From contig JAQISU010000179.1 in the NCBI GenBank assembly GCA_029339505.1, positions 11,733,001 through 11,797,000 of the forward strand: a stretch of DNA of 64,000 bases, given 5' to 3'. The translations under genes and the position numbers were made by a program. A model generated the notes under the pieces. That model searched no databases. It saw only the letters and a list, made by a program, of their open reading frames with translations, and was not told the DNA's origin. Positions 1 to 14,122 of this stretch are shown here, piece after piece. This DNA is from Unio delphinus. Taxonomy: Eukaryota; Mollusca; Bivalvia; Unionida; Unionidae. Positions within the stretch are counted from its first letter, which is position 1, and each line of letters opens with the position of its first letter.

Positions 1-1
1 T

Positions 2-397
2 ACTGATATAGAGGAAGCCCCGAGCATTGATGCTATTGATGGAAGTATTAACAATTTAGTGGTATACGATGATATCATGTTAGATAATCAAAAAAATCCT
101 GCTAGAATATTTTCACGAGGCAGGCATAAAAACACTGATGTGATCTATGTCACTCAACGGTACACACAAATACCAAAAGTGATCAGAGATAATTGCAATG
201 TGTTGTGTGTATTTAACGGCGTTGATACTCATACGCTACGAAATATTCATCAGACCTGGTGCAGCGGTGATATGAATCATAATCAATTTAGAAATTTCTT
301 TAGTCACGCTCAGTCAAAACCACACGGATTTGTGACAATAAATTTAGCAGACCCTAGGACACGATATCGTATCGGACTTGATAAAATATTCGGTTAA
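2..397 (+). CDS. Polinton-like A32-type DNA-packaging ATPase, 3' part, 5' end outside window
   Basis: An open frame runs from the window edge to a TAA at 395-397 (131 residues), with no stop and no obvious start, so the N-terminal half with Walker A lies to the left. A hydrophobic stretch ending in two acidic residues (NLVVYDDIMLD, about residues 17-27) fits a Walker B strand. It is followed by RGRHKNTDVIYVTQRY and IPKVIRDNCNVLCVF, which match the sensor region (RGRH..., Q after a beta strand, then P and IR.N) of the FtsK/HerA-type ATPases of poxviruses, adintoviruses and Polintons. These enzymes drive genome packaging into capsids. Unlike the virion cluster at 47-51 kb, this piece has no frameshift or internal stop, so it may be a younger insertion. 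The family call is from motifs; assignment to a Polinton rather than another eukaryotic dsDNA virus is inference. Confidence 0.8.
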   Translation, partial: TDIEEAPSIDAIDGSINNLVVYDDIMLDNQKNPARIFSRGRHKNTDVIYVTQRYTQIPKVIRDNCNVLCVFNGVDTHTLRNIHQTWCSGDMNHNQFRNFFSHAQSKPHGFVTINLADPRTRYRIGLDKIFG

Positions 398-401
398 CCC
401 A

Positions 402-615
402 TAGCAGCAGAGAGGGTGAGTGACAACGACGTTGCGACATTTTATGATTCATCAACGAAAACGCGAATACAATATCACCTGCGAATCCCATGTTTTCAGA
501 CAACAATCACTGTCATTTTTCTTTCTAGTTATTCGCGAGAAGGGTCTAGTGTTATTTGGAGGGTATAATCAAAAATATACTAAAAATGTTGTAGGATTCA
601 CCCTCTCTGCTGCTA
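402..615. repeat. 18-bp perfect inverted repeat just after the ATPase gene
   Basis: TAGCAGCAGAGAGGGTGA at 402-419 recurs as its exact reverse complement at 598-615, with 178 bp between. The left arm begins five bases after the ATPase stop codon. It could be part of an element's terminal region, a small inserted element, or a 3' regulatory structure. The interior holds no convincing gene: the open frame at 420-638 starts at a non-ATG codon and has no recognisable motif. Confidence 0.6.
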
Positions 616-702
616 CACCTGTCACACTCTCAGAATAACATAGTATTTGTATAGTGCCCATTAATTGATGCAAAACAAAAGAATATGATGGAAATGCCTA
701 TA

Positions 703-1516
703 TAAATCTGTAGAATAACAATGACATTATATATATATATATATGTCTAATTTCGATAAATGGGTTATGTATATATTTAATTCTCATGGTATAAAACTCT
801 TCAAGTTGCTCATGTATCGGTGTACAAAAACATTGAACATTTTACACATGTATATAACGGAATCCTTGCTACTGTTTTCTTCAAATTATGAAATGATTCC
901 TGTCTATGATATTGTTATTAATCAAGAGCTTTCCGCTCCATAACATGTGGTTATACGTGTTTCTCCAATTCAACGGCTGTATCTTAAGATGTCCGAGTTA
1001 AAGCTGTAATTTTTAGCATACTGTTTCTCCAAAACTATCGAATTTTGAAGAGTATAGATTAAAAATGCTTCTAAATCGAAATAATTATTTTTCTTTCGAA
1101 ATTCTAGTGGCTGTAGCTTGCTTATTCTGAATATCATTGCTTGATATAATATCCATTTCCTGCGGGACTGGAATAATATCTTTACCGTATGTACTCGCTT
1201 ATAAGTTAGACCTAACGATAAAATGCATGGAATCAAAACCGCCGTCGCATATTGTGCCGACAGATCTGGGTCTAAGCAATTTGTTAGGACTAATCAGTAG
1301 AAGAAACAACACAGACCCTAAATCCGCATGCCCATTATGCTGGATTAATCTTGGTTGCATTTGGATCCAACTCTTCTGTGAATATAACTGCGCTGGTGTT
1401 TTTCCCGCAATCTTGTGTCCTAAGTCTTCCAAAGTTGTTCCTTTGCGCTCCCTAAGACGCGATTTTAGTATTCAAAATCGCTAAAGCTGCTAAATCTGTA
1501 GAATAACAATGACATT
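703..1516. repeat. 26-bp perfect direct repeats flanking about 760 bp
   Basis: The same 26 bases occur at 703-728 and 1491-1516, beginning TAAATCTGTAGAATAACAAT. The match stops exactly at both ends. The enclosed DNA starts with a short TA run and has open frames on both strands at 1137-1484, none of which I recognise. The arrangement would fit an insertion with an unusually long target duplication, or a duplication whose interior has diverged. No terminal inverted repeats or poly-A were seen. Confidence 0.55.
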
Positions 1517-2016
1517 GTTTTAAAAAAATAAATAAAAAATGGCTATGTCAATGAAAACATCCATTCTTTGTCGTGGTTAGTCCACTTGTATAGTCAAGTA
1601 GTTTACGGTGGCTGGTATAATGTATTTTCAAGGTTACAGTCACACTTAAAATTAAAAGGGATTTAATTTATTTGGGGGTTGGACTGATAATAAAAGAAAC
1701 TAAATTAAATGCAAAACACAATTTTTAATTGAATTTATGATTTACTAATTTTAATAGACAAATAATTCAGACAATTTTGTATTATTATAAGAAATTCTGG
1801 TGTCTAAAAAGTGAACTCTACAGTCAAATGAGAAGAAGATCCAGAATGCATAATTCCATGGTACATCCATTTCATGATATTCAGACATGTTAATGTTCCA
1901 TTATTATTAACGTTTCCATCAGTTTCTCATGATTACAGTTTATTGCAATATTGTGATTGTTCAGGGAAATATGATAGTACAGTACAGCAAGAAAGTTAGG
2001 GTGGCAAATCTGTCGA

Positions 2017-2020
<4 letters not shown>
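1517..2020. other. no gene seen
   Basis: AT-rich single-copy-looking sequence. No open frame with family motifs on either strand. Confidence 0.5.
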
Positions 2021-4746
<2,726 letters not shown>

Positions 4747-5460
4747 ATTTCCAGCTAATACAAAGCAAATTAACTCTTGGTACGAAGCTATGTCATTAGG
4801 TGCAGACTAGGCTGTCCCCGTCATTTAGCCCGAGGCTAAAACAATACCATGAAAAACATGTTTTTCTGGAGTGAACAGATTATTTAACTCTAATTATTGA
4901 CGAAAACATTACCATGAAATTTCTCTGGTCAGATTCTTTAACTCTAGTTCTTGGAAGAATGTGTAATTTATATACTAGTCCACTGCAGAAATTATTTTAC
5001 ATTTTTAATATATTAACATTATATTCTCGGTGGTCTGATCCCTTTGCTGTTGGAGCAGCACCCAGTGAAGAAAATGACTTTAACTCATACAAAAACAAAC
5101 ATGTTAGATAAGTTGCACTATTGTAGTAGTTGGATAGGTAATTTCCAACTAATGCAAAGCATATGAACTCTTGGTACGAAGATATGTCATTAGGTCCCCG
5201 TCTAAAACAATACTATGAAAAACACGTTTCTCATAACTGAACAGATTCTCTTAACTCTAACTATTGAAAGAATGTGTAATTTATAAACTAGTCTACTGCC
5301 GAACATATTTTACATTTTGAATATATTAACATTGAATTCTGTGAGGAAATGAATATGTGGTCTGATCCTTTTACTGCTGGAGCAGCACTCATTTTAGTGA
5401 AGAAAATTACTTCACTCATACAAAAGCAAACATGTTAGATAACTTACACTATTGTAGTAG
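4747..5460. repeat. diverged tandem duplication of a 0.3-0.4 kb segment
   Basis: Segment 4747-5129 is repeated as 5141-5460. Shared landmarks in the same order include AACTCTTGGTACGAAG, TATGTCATTAGGT, AATGTGTAATTTATA, GGTCTGATCC, GGAGCAGCA, and the closing CACTATTGTAGTAG. The copies differ by many substitutions and indels, and copy 2 lacks some internal sequence, so the duplication is old. No protein function is seen. Confidence 0.85.
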
Positions 5461-6706
5461 AACCTCGTTTAGTGAAGAAGACGACTTTTACAAACATTAC
5501 GAGTACGAAGACTATGTTTCTTAATTTTTGCGATTTTAAAAATTGAACAGAAATTTTTTACATTTTGTGTCAATGACAGCTTTTGATTAATGTATGTGCA
5601 AAGCAGCCTCTATAAGTGTAAACCGACACTGAGTAAACAAACCTCAGTCTGTACTAAATGTTGGGTAGCAAAAACGTAAACTTTGTGACAAAATGAAGAG
5701 CTATATTTAGAACTGAATACTTTATTCTGACAGCGTTTATCAAGGGATACTGGCTAGAAGTTTAGTGACATAATTTATTCTAGGACGGCATAAACGAAAA
5801 CAAAAATAGCATTTCAAATTATAAACTCATACTGACTCAGTAAAGTGTTTATGCAGTTCCTAATATATTTGTGTTTTGGATTTTAAAAGCGGGCCAATGT
5901 CCGTCTTTAAGAGCGTGCTTGACCATCTCTCCACTATTTTGCATATATGTAGAAGATTATGTCGCGCAATGTGTAAGAACTCTTCCATTTTCATTCTTCA
6001 CTCCATATGTGATACTGTATAATTATGTTTGTGCGCGTAGTATTTATGTTTGGAATCCTTCTTCTTTCTCCGACCAGTTCAATGGAAAGAGTTACAGGAT
6101 TATAGGAGTAGTAATGTGTGTTAAATTTGTCTAGAGAGAATTGATAGGGAAGTTATAGTGGAATATGATTTTGCTTTAATTAAGAAAAGGATAATTGGGA
6201 CATTACAGGGCGATAAGGAGGTTAGAATTGTTTGTAGGGATTTAAATTATACTCTCTCTATTACAACCTTCATATTTCGTCCGTGAATGAGTGAGTATTG
6301 GTCACTCCAAAAGGCGCATATAATAGTAAATGTGATGATTTGGTCAATGCAAATGTAGTTTTGGAAAGTAGATAGGGGTATTAGTAGATTCGCCAGACAT
6401 AGGAAAATAGATAAATGGGTGATCGATAGTAGATCAGTTGACAATGGTCACTCCCAGCGACGTATTGGATATTTGATAACTGGGAGTTGAATAGTAGATC
6501 ATCGATATCTCACTATTGGTCAGTCCAACAGTGTGCTGATAGGTAGTGGTAAAGTTTGTGCTGCATACCAGACAAATGGGCATTGGTCAATAGACAGCGG
6601 TGCTGGTTTGTATTTTAATGTTAAATTAACATTAAAGCATACAGAGACTCACCCAAGCTAAATTCCATTTATGCCCCGTATTAATCCTTATGTTAAAAGT
6701 TACTGA
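5461..6706. other. no assignable gene; one short readable frame and decayed repeats
   Basis: An open frame of about 50 codons near 6129-6284 on the plus strand reads with ordinary amino acid composition (EYDFALIKKRIIGTLQGDKE), but I do not recognise it. From about 6290 to 6600 the phrase TTGGTCA followed by a C/T-rich word recurs several times at irregular spacing, suggesting an old, decayed minisatellite. Confidence 0.35.
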
Positions 6707-7310
6707 CCTTTAAAGAGCTCTTCGAGATAACTAACAAAGTAATGTCAAGGAACCAATGTACACCACTTCCAACTTCCTTATCTCCAGTAGACCTTCCGGA
6801 CCTATTTGCAAATTTCTTCCGTGACAAAGTACAAAGTGTAAGAGATACGCTTGACAACACAATTTCAATTGATTCTTCGTCGTCATACAGTAACGATACA
6901 TACTTTCAGCGACAGCCATTATGAGCTTGAGCCTGTCTCTATGGATTTAGTACGGACAGTTGTAATGAAGAGTGCACCAAGGTCATGTGAACTTGATACA
7001 ATTCCAACATTACTGCTGCTTGAGTGCTTAGACCCAATATTGCCTTCACTAACTGATATTATTGATATATCTCTCTCTCATCCGGGGAATTCCCATCATT
7101 TTTCAAAACCGCCATCGTATAGCCCCTGCTGAAGAAACCAACACTGGACCATAACAATTTAAATTTAAAGAAGTACCGCTTTGATTCTAATCTCATGTTC
7201 ATATAAGAAATCTTAAAAACGTTGTTGTAACCCAACTTGTATCTCATTTGAATTCAAAGTCTTTGTAGCAATGTACAGTCTGCATATCGCCGTTGCAGAC
7301 TATTGTAAGC
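6707..7310 (+). mobile_element. CR1/L2-like LINE fragment: linker and start of reverse transcriptase
   Basis: Two overlapping plus-strand frames (about 6742-6924 and 6851-7132), joined by a frameshift near 6900, carry the linker between endonuclease and reverse transcriptase. LPDLFANFFRDKV and then SAPRSCELDTIPT fit the usual F..FF..K and K.S..LD.IPT pattern. A further frameshift leads into PLLKKPTLDHNNL (about 7124-7162). Stop-interrupted sequence then corresponds to the NYRPVSNL and QSAYR motifs of the RT fingers (VQSAYRRCR near 7277-7303). The fragment ends where the opposite-strand copy begins. This is a dead copy. The CR1/L2 label rests on motif style and on the 3' end seen at 28.9 kb. 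Confidence 0.85.
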
Positions 7311-8255
7311 TTGTTTTTTTTTTCTACTAGAAGGAGGTCGGTAGGGGCAGAAAAAAATGGACTGACCTTTGTTTCAGTGTTAGTGTTGTTCGGACTAGTT
7401 CAAATGATGTGTGGCCTAGATTGAAGGTTGTGTTGTATTTAAGACATTTTATAAAGGAATTCTTTGTGATGACTGCAATTCCACCTTCGCGAGAGTGGCG
7501 GGGAAACGACTTGAGGAAGTAACCAGTGGGTGTTAGGCTCCCGCATTTGGGGTCATCGCCAGATGTTTGTAGCCATGTTTCTGTCAGGAAGAAGACGTCG
7601 ATATTCTGATCATCGATAAAATTAACTATTTTTGTGCGTTTTTCCTGTGGTCCTACTGATTGGGCGCTGATTAATGTAATTCACAGTGGTATCTCTGGGA
7701 CAGTTGACACAGCGATTGACGATTTAAGCTGGATTTGAACCAGGTTATCTAAATTAACAACCAATTTTTTTAACATTGTTTATCTGAAAAGGGCGAAAGG
7801 GAGATAACTGGAATTCTTTTTTCTACGCCGGCCATCTTTGAAACAATGTTTCTTTTTCGCTTCCGTTTACATTTAAGTAATGATGAATGTAGTCACAGTT
7901 CGTTTAATCTTGAGCACAATGTAATATGAAGAGCCAAGGAGTGGTCATTTAAAACAGTTAATAAGGGTCCATCACAGCATAAACTGGTTGACTGGTGATC
8001 ACATGATGGCTGTTTATTCAAGAACAAAGGACTTCGTAACATGGGCTTATTATAGCTGAGAAAATTATAATTGTTCTTGTTTCCAAAACAAGGAGATGAA
8101 GCAACACATACGAACTGATCAGCTAATGCATGGTGAAACACAATACTGTAGACGAAGATGGACAACAAGTACATATATCATGAACAATAGCACATAAACG
8201 GAAGAGCTGTGTCAAGCCGGTTAAGCGCGCGAAAGCGTCCATCCTTTCGGAGATC
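7311..8255 (-). mobile_element. CR1/L2-like LINE fragment: 5' UTR and endonuclease, minus strand
   Basis: Read on the minus strand, this is the same sequence type as 40,515-41,450. The 5' part corresponds to the leader of the 40.5-kb copy (frames ending HHALA...CVASSPCFGN against HHALA...CVNSSPCFGN). It then reads into an apurinic-like endonuclease with NIDVFFLTETWLQTSGDD and EGGIAVITKNS. LTETWL contains the catalytic glutamate. The fragment stops at the A-rich stretch after the YRPPPS-equivalent position, before the downstream D.N and H motifs. It abuts the oppositely oriented linker/RT piece at about 7311, so the locus is an inverted, rearranged element. Confidence 0.85.
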
Positions 8256-9879
8256 AATGATACATACCGTAAGGTTTGTAAGGAAGGATAGGAAGAAGAA
8301 CAAAGTGTTGCCAATGTGTTCAGCCTTACAGCAGGATACCGATTTTCAAATTAAGCTTTCTATTTTTGTTTGTTGATATAGTGGTAGTTGTAGTGCATTC
8401 ATTTGTCATTGAATACTTTGCTATTCAAATTCTCACTTAATTTGCGTCCATTATTTTACTTTCTTGCACTTTGTAGCAAAGTACCATTAAAATCATTTAT
8501 ACCTAATCAATCAACTTTTTTTAAGGAAATATAAATCAGAGCTAATAAAGCGACAATTAATCATATAAATTGAACGAATAACCCAAATTCTAGTGCAGTC
8601 ACGACGGGAGTTCATTAAAGACCAATGTCTTCTTTTCCTTTGGTGAGAAAAGTTTCAGGAATGTGTGAGAAAAAAAAGATCAATAAATTAAAATTTGAAA
8701 ACTATTAAGTGACATGTCTTGCCTGCTATCAAGATGATTCACACACATTTTATCACTTGAAGGTTATTAGAAATTAGTCAGCAGTTTTAATTTCTCCATC
8801 AAGATCTCAATTTAAGATTTCAAGTTTCAATTTCAATCTGTTTTCCTTTAGTCTTTGAGTGATTTAAATAATATTATCTCAACCATCACTCTCTGTAGTA
8901 ACGAATTACTTAAGATTGCAGATCTGAGAAAAGGTCAAATTTGAAGCATCTTAAACAATTTGTTTTAATTTGAAGTAGAGTAAACAAGTTTACTTGATAG
9001 TATATATTCAACATTTTTTCTTAAAAAATAAAAATAAAATAAAATATTTGTTGAAAATTGGAAGACCTCATGCACACTTCCTGGGGGCTGCTAATATATG
9101 TAGCTATATGACTGAATAATAATTTACAGTTTACCTTCCAAGAAATATAAACGATAATAGGGTAACCAATGGAAATCAGATGTATTCGTATTAATCATCT
9201 TGGATCAAATAGGCAGTCCATAGTTTTAAAATTAGATAAAGAAAAGATATATTACCTCTTAAGAACGATTTTGTTTGAATTAGCCGAGTATTCCATCTTG
9301 TTATGGTTTCAAATATAAATACTTTCAAATATCATAATGTAAATAACACAAAAGCAGATAAGTTCTTTTAGATATATGTAAAGGATCTTATTTGGTATAT
9401 GTATGAAATGGACATAATATAGGGTCTAGAGATATACCTGGATAAAAATTAAATCAGTACAAGAAGCCATTCTGAACTTTTCCAATTACGGAAAGTGTAT
9501 ACAAGCCACGTACTCTAATTGTTGACGTAATACAATAGGACAGCAGGTAAATCCTAGCGCAATAGTCCAATTTATCCAAGAACTAGAATTTTGTTAAACT
9601 GATGGTTTCATAAAACTAGTTACCAATACCATCAGGAAGTGTGTTTATGAAAGGAAATTTTAATTCTGGTAGCTAAGAATTTCATTGTCCCCCATACACC
9701 GAACAATGCCCGTTTGGATTCTTCTTGATTTTAACCACTGGATTTCAGTGTTCGCAGCCGGTAATTAAAATAGATTGCTTTTGATTTCCAATTGTCTTGT
9801 ACCATTTTTAATTAAAGGCTATTCCTTTCAGGATTACATCATTAAAACTATGGTCGGGAAGAATGAATGTCCTACTACG
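8256..9879. other. 1.6 kb without a recognisable gene
   Basis: AT-rich. The first few tens of bases may still be the very 5' end of the LINE. Nothing else was recognised on either strand. Confidence 0.5.
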
Positions 9880-10230
9880 GGGAGTATTGAAAATGTCTCA
9901 CTTTGGTACAGTTGATTTTATTGAAAAATGTCTAGTCTTTTGTCTTTTTGAAAAATTTCTACCACCACGTACAGCTTGCCTTATTGAAAAATGTCTACAA
10001 CTGCGTACAGCATGCCTTATTGAAAAATGTTTGCACCGCGTATAGTTTGACTTATTGAAAATTATCGAGCACTGCGTTCAGTTTGTCTTATTGAAAATTA
10101 TCGAGCACTGCGTTCAGTTTGTCTTATTGAAATATGTATATTATTGCCTAGATTTTGTCTCTCTGAAAAATGTCTAGTACTGTGTACAGTTTGTCCCATT
10201 TAAATAATTACATGCACTGGTTACAGTTTG
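9880..10230. repeat. decayed minisatellite, about 36-bp unit
   Basis: CTTATTGAAA recurs at 9980, 10,016, 10,051, 10,087 and 10,123 (spacing 35-36), with GTACAG or GTTCAGTTTG before it and more diverged units on both sides. The open frame at 9863-10,045 follows from the 36-bp period and is not taken as a gene. Confidence 0.85.
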
Positions 10231-10749
10231 TTTTCTTGAAATAATGTTGTGATACTGTTCTAATATCTAATCTATGATACGTATGTGTCATTTTTGTTCT
10301 CTCAAGGAAACATAAAAGAAAAGAATGTATTAAAAAATGAGATTGTCAGGTTTTGTAGGCAAAACTTTAAAAAATATTTCAACATAAAATTGAGAACTCG
10401 AAACATAGTGTACATTGCATAAGAAATTAATTATGATAAGGATGACATAAAATAATACATTTTATACGATCATACATACACTGAAAATTATACGGTATGC
10501 ATGCTTTAGCCTATAAATGTGAATACAGTAAGTTCAATTTACTTTTAAAACATTTCGTTTGATGATGGATTTTATGATGAAATAGATGGACAAAAACTTT
10601 ATGTCTCTCAGGTTACAATAAAAACACACGTGGAGTAAAATATTTTCTCACTTGGCATACCTTCAGGCATTGACCGTTACATTGCTTTGCTGTAAAGGTA
10701 TTATATCACAAAATAACAGTAATACCACAATCTGCATGTCTTAAAACAC
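10231..10749. other. no gene seen
   Basis: AT-rich sequence with no motif recognised. Confidence 0.5.
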
Positions 10750-10777
10750 AAAATAAATAAATAAATAAATAAATGAA

Positions 10778-10836
<59 letters not shown>

Positions 10837-10876
10837 AAGACTAAATAATAAATCAATAAATATATAAATAAATGAA

Positions 10877-10927
<51 letters not shown>

Positions 10928-10980
10928 AAAATAGATAAATAATAAATAAATAAATAAATTTAAAAAAATAAAAAATAAAA
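10750..10980. repeat. (AAAT)n microsatellite with interruptions
   Basis: The AAAT tetranucleotide runs for about 230 bp, broken by AATGAATA, ATAATAAATC and ATAGAT variants. Minus-strand Leu/Phe/Ile/Tyr frames are artefacts. Confidence 0.97.
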
Positions 10981-11511
10981 TAATGTTTTGTTTTATCTCT
11001 TGATTGTATTTCTTCCGAGAAATATAACATTTAAACATTTCTTCAACTTGTAAGGTCTTCGTGAAGAAGTTACAGAGTTAGGCTCAACCTGATCTTTTTC
11101 AAATTCGTTAACGTACATACATTTATATTCACGTATATGTTGAGTCCAAATGCAAGCAACATTGACCCTTATGTGCCGGTACATTGCACTGGGGCAGACA
11201 TATATTTTCTACATCAAATGATGGGTTGGCTCAAATCTGTATGCACTGATGATGTGTGATAAATGCACAAAAAATATATTTTACAAAAATTTAAAAAAAT
11301 ACTTGTATACAGAGCGATAAGAGAAACATTAGCTTTTAATCTGGTAATGAAAGTATGTTGAAAATAAAACACAATTATTCTTCTTAAGTTAGAAAGGTGA
11401 CTATTCTAACTGCAATGATGATCCATACGAATTTCTTTTTCTTGTTATTCTAATTGTAGTTATTACAACAATTGCGAGGCAAAACATTTCCCTGAAAATT
11501 CGATTTATCAC

Positions 11512-11513
<2 letters not shown>
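10981..11513. other. no gene seen
   Basis: AT-rich; short open frames only. Confidence 0.5.
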
Positions 11514-11559
<46 letters not shown>

Positions 11560-11725
11560 TAAATAGAAATAAACAGTTTTATTTTTACTTTTAATATGTA
11601 TGATGCAAATTAATTAATGTATATAAATATATATTTTTAAAAAAAAAAATGTTAAAGCGAAACCGGTCACAACATTAATACGTGTTGGCGTTGTTTATTT
11701 TATATTATATTATATTATATTATAT

Positions 11726-11806
<81 letters not shown>
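11514..11806. repeat. two (TA)n tracts with a TATAT-T variant
   Basis: TA repeat at 11,514-11,556. A second tract at 11,698-11,806 begins with TATAT-T pentamers and turns into pure TA. About 140 bp of unassigned AT-rich sequence separates them. Confidence 0.95.
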
Positions 11807-12730
<924 letters not shown>

Positions 12731-12849
12731 GAGAGAAATATAAACCTATAGTTCTCACGACAATTATTTCGAAAATATTTCAGTGTAACACAATTGATAA
12801 TATGCATCTGTACCTATAAAGAAATTGTCGTGTGTTATTTAGAAAATGG

Positions 12850-13165
12850 AAGTCCTGTGCATGCATGTAGTTCTAGACACTAGTAAGGCAACGTTTTGTG
12901 ACAGTCATTCTGTTTACACTAGTAAGGCATTTGTTAGGGTCAGTTTGTAGACAACAGTAAAGAATTAGTTATAGTCACTTTGCAGACACAGGTAAGGCAT
13001 TTCTTAAGGTTTAACACTTTAAATACTGGTCTATATAATTAGGTGTTATATCAATTAGTGGTGGTATGTCGTAAGGGAGGTTCAGCATCTAATTTAGTAC
13101 ATATAAGCAATAGCGAGGTAGGAAGGCATCCAATTTAGTACCTGTAAGCAATAGTGAGGTAGGGA
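12850..13165. repeat. two small decayed minisatellites
   Basis: At 12,870-13,010 four units share ACTAGTAAGGCA-like and TTAG/AGGGTCA-like words at roughly 40-bp spacing. At 13,080-13,165 a 44-bp unit (ATCTAATTTAGTAC, TAAGCAATAG, GAGGTAGG) occurs twice. Confidence 0.7.
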
Positions 13166-13925
13166 GGCATTCGTTCGCCTTTGTTATTTAACATACGCAC
13201 CATAAGTTGGGTCTGTGCCAAGTAGGACCACATATAACACACTAAAGATTTAATATTACGTCAATATTAATCTTATTGATGTTACGTCATTCATAATTAA
13301 TTCTATAGAAGGTATATTGAATGATTTTAAGATATTTGAAAATTACGTATTTAAAAATGACATCACATACAATACAAAACGATTGATATGGATGTTTTTC
13401 TCTCGTCATAAATTATAATCCCTTTCTTCTGTTATTCTTAATGACCCAATGAGGGTGCCTTATACTTTTAAAATTCAGTCTCTCTGATGGGTAATTTATG
13501 ATGAGACAACACAAACTTTTGTATACTTACCCCATCCACCCCCCCAAAAAATAATAAAAAAGACGACGTAAATTTGAAAATATTCTTTGAATATCAACCA
13601 GATTATTCATACTTGATTGCATTGTGCATCGCTATGGAAACATTTAATTGATTTTATAAAATGCCAAATAGCCATATATTAGAGCACAAATTTCGTTTAC
13701 TATTAAGGAAACATTCCTCTGCCAAATTTGTAAATTATGTATTTAGTTTGGAGGAATTAATGAGAAGGAATGCGTTTACAATGCTAGGACTACCCAATAA
13801 TAAGGACTGCATTTTGAAAACTATTTGAAATTATGATATTCGTTTTAATTCTCAGATTATTGATGGAGGGAATAAATTATTCCTTAAGTATCTCACATTA
13901 TTTTGTTCTTTACAATTATTCATTT

Positions 13926-13968
<43 letters not shown>

Positions 13969-14045
13969 GTGTGTGATTTCGATTTTTAACGTAGCTTTAA
14001 AAAAATTCAGTCAAATCCAAACGATGGCTGTACTGTGGTAGTTTA
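13166..14045. other. no gene; (GT)n at 13,926-13,975
   Basis: Apart from the GT microsatellite, the stretch is AT-rich with no recognisable gene or repeat family. Confidence 0.55.
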
Positions 14046-14122
14046 TTATGATGACTAGTACTGGGATCGAACACACGACTTCTCGCATCGGAAACGGACG
14101 CTCTAACCACGAGAGCGGTGAT
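14046..14122 (-). mobile_element. tRNA-like head of a SINE, minus strand
   Basis: On the minus strand, TGGTTAGAGCG (box A-like) is followed about 30 bases later by GTGTTCGATCCC (box B). This is the spacing of a polymerase III tRNA promoter. The putative T-stem and acceptor do not pair well, so it looks like a SINE head rather than a working tRNA gene. I could not find a core or tail beyond it. Confidence 0.5.

Noticed and set aside
1137..1484. Overlapping open frames on both strands between the 26-bp direct repeats
   Set aside because: About 80-115 codons each with no family motif; cannot decide which, if any, is real.
6129..6284. Short readable frame with EYDFALIKKRI
   Set aside because: About 50 codons, unrecognised and without start or splice signals; too little to call a gene.
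14046..14122. A functional tRNA gene
   Set aside because: Box A and B are present but T-stem and acceptor pairing are poor; a SINE head is more likely.
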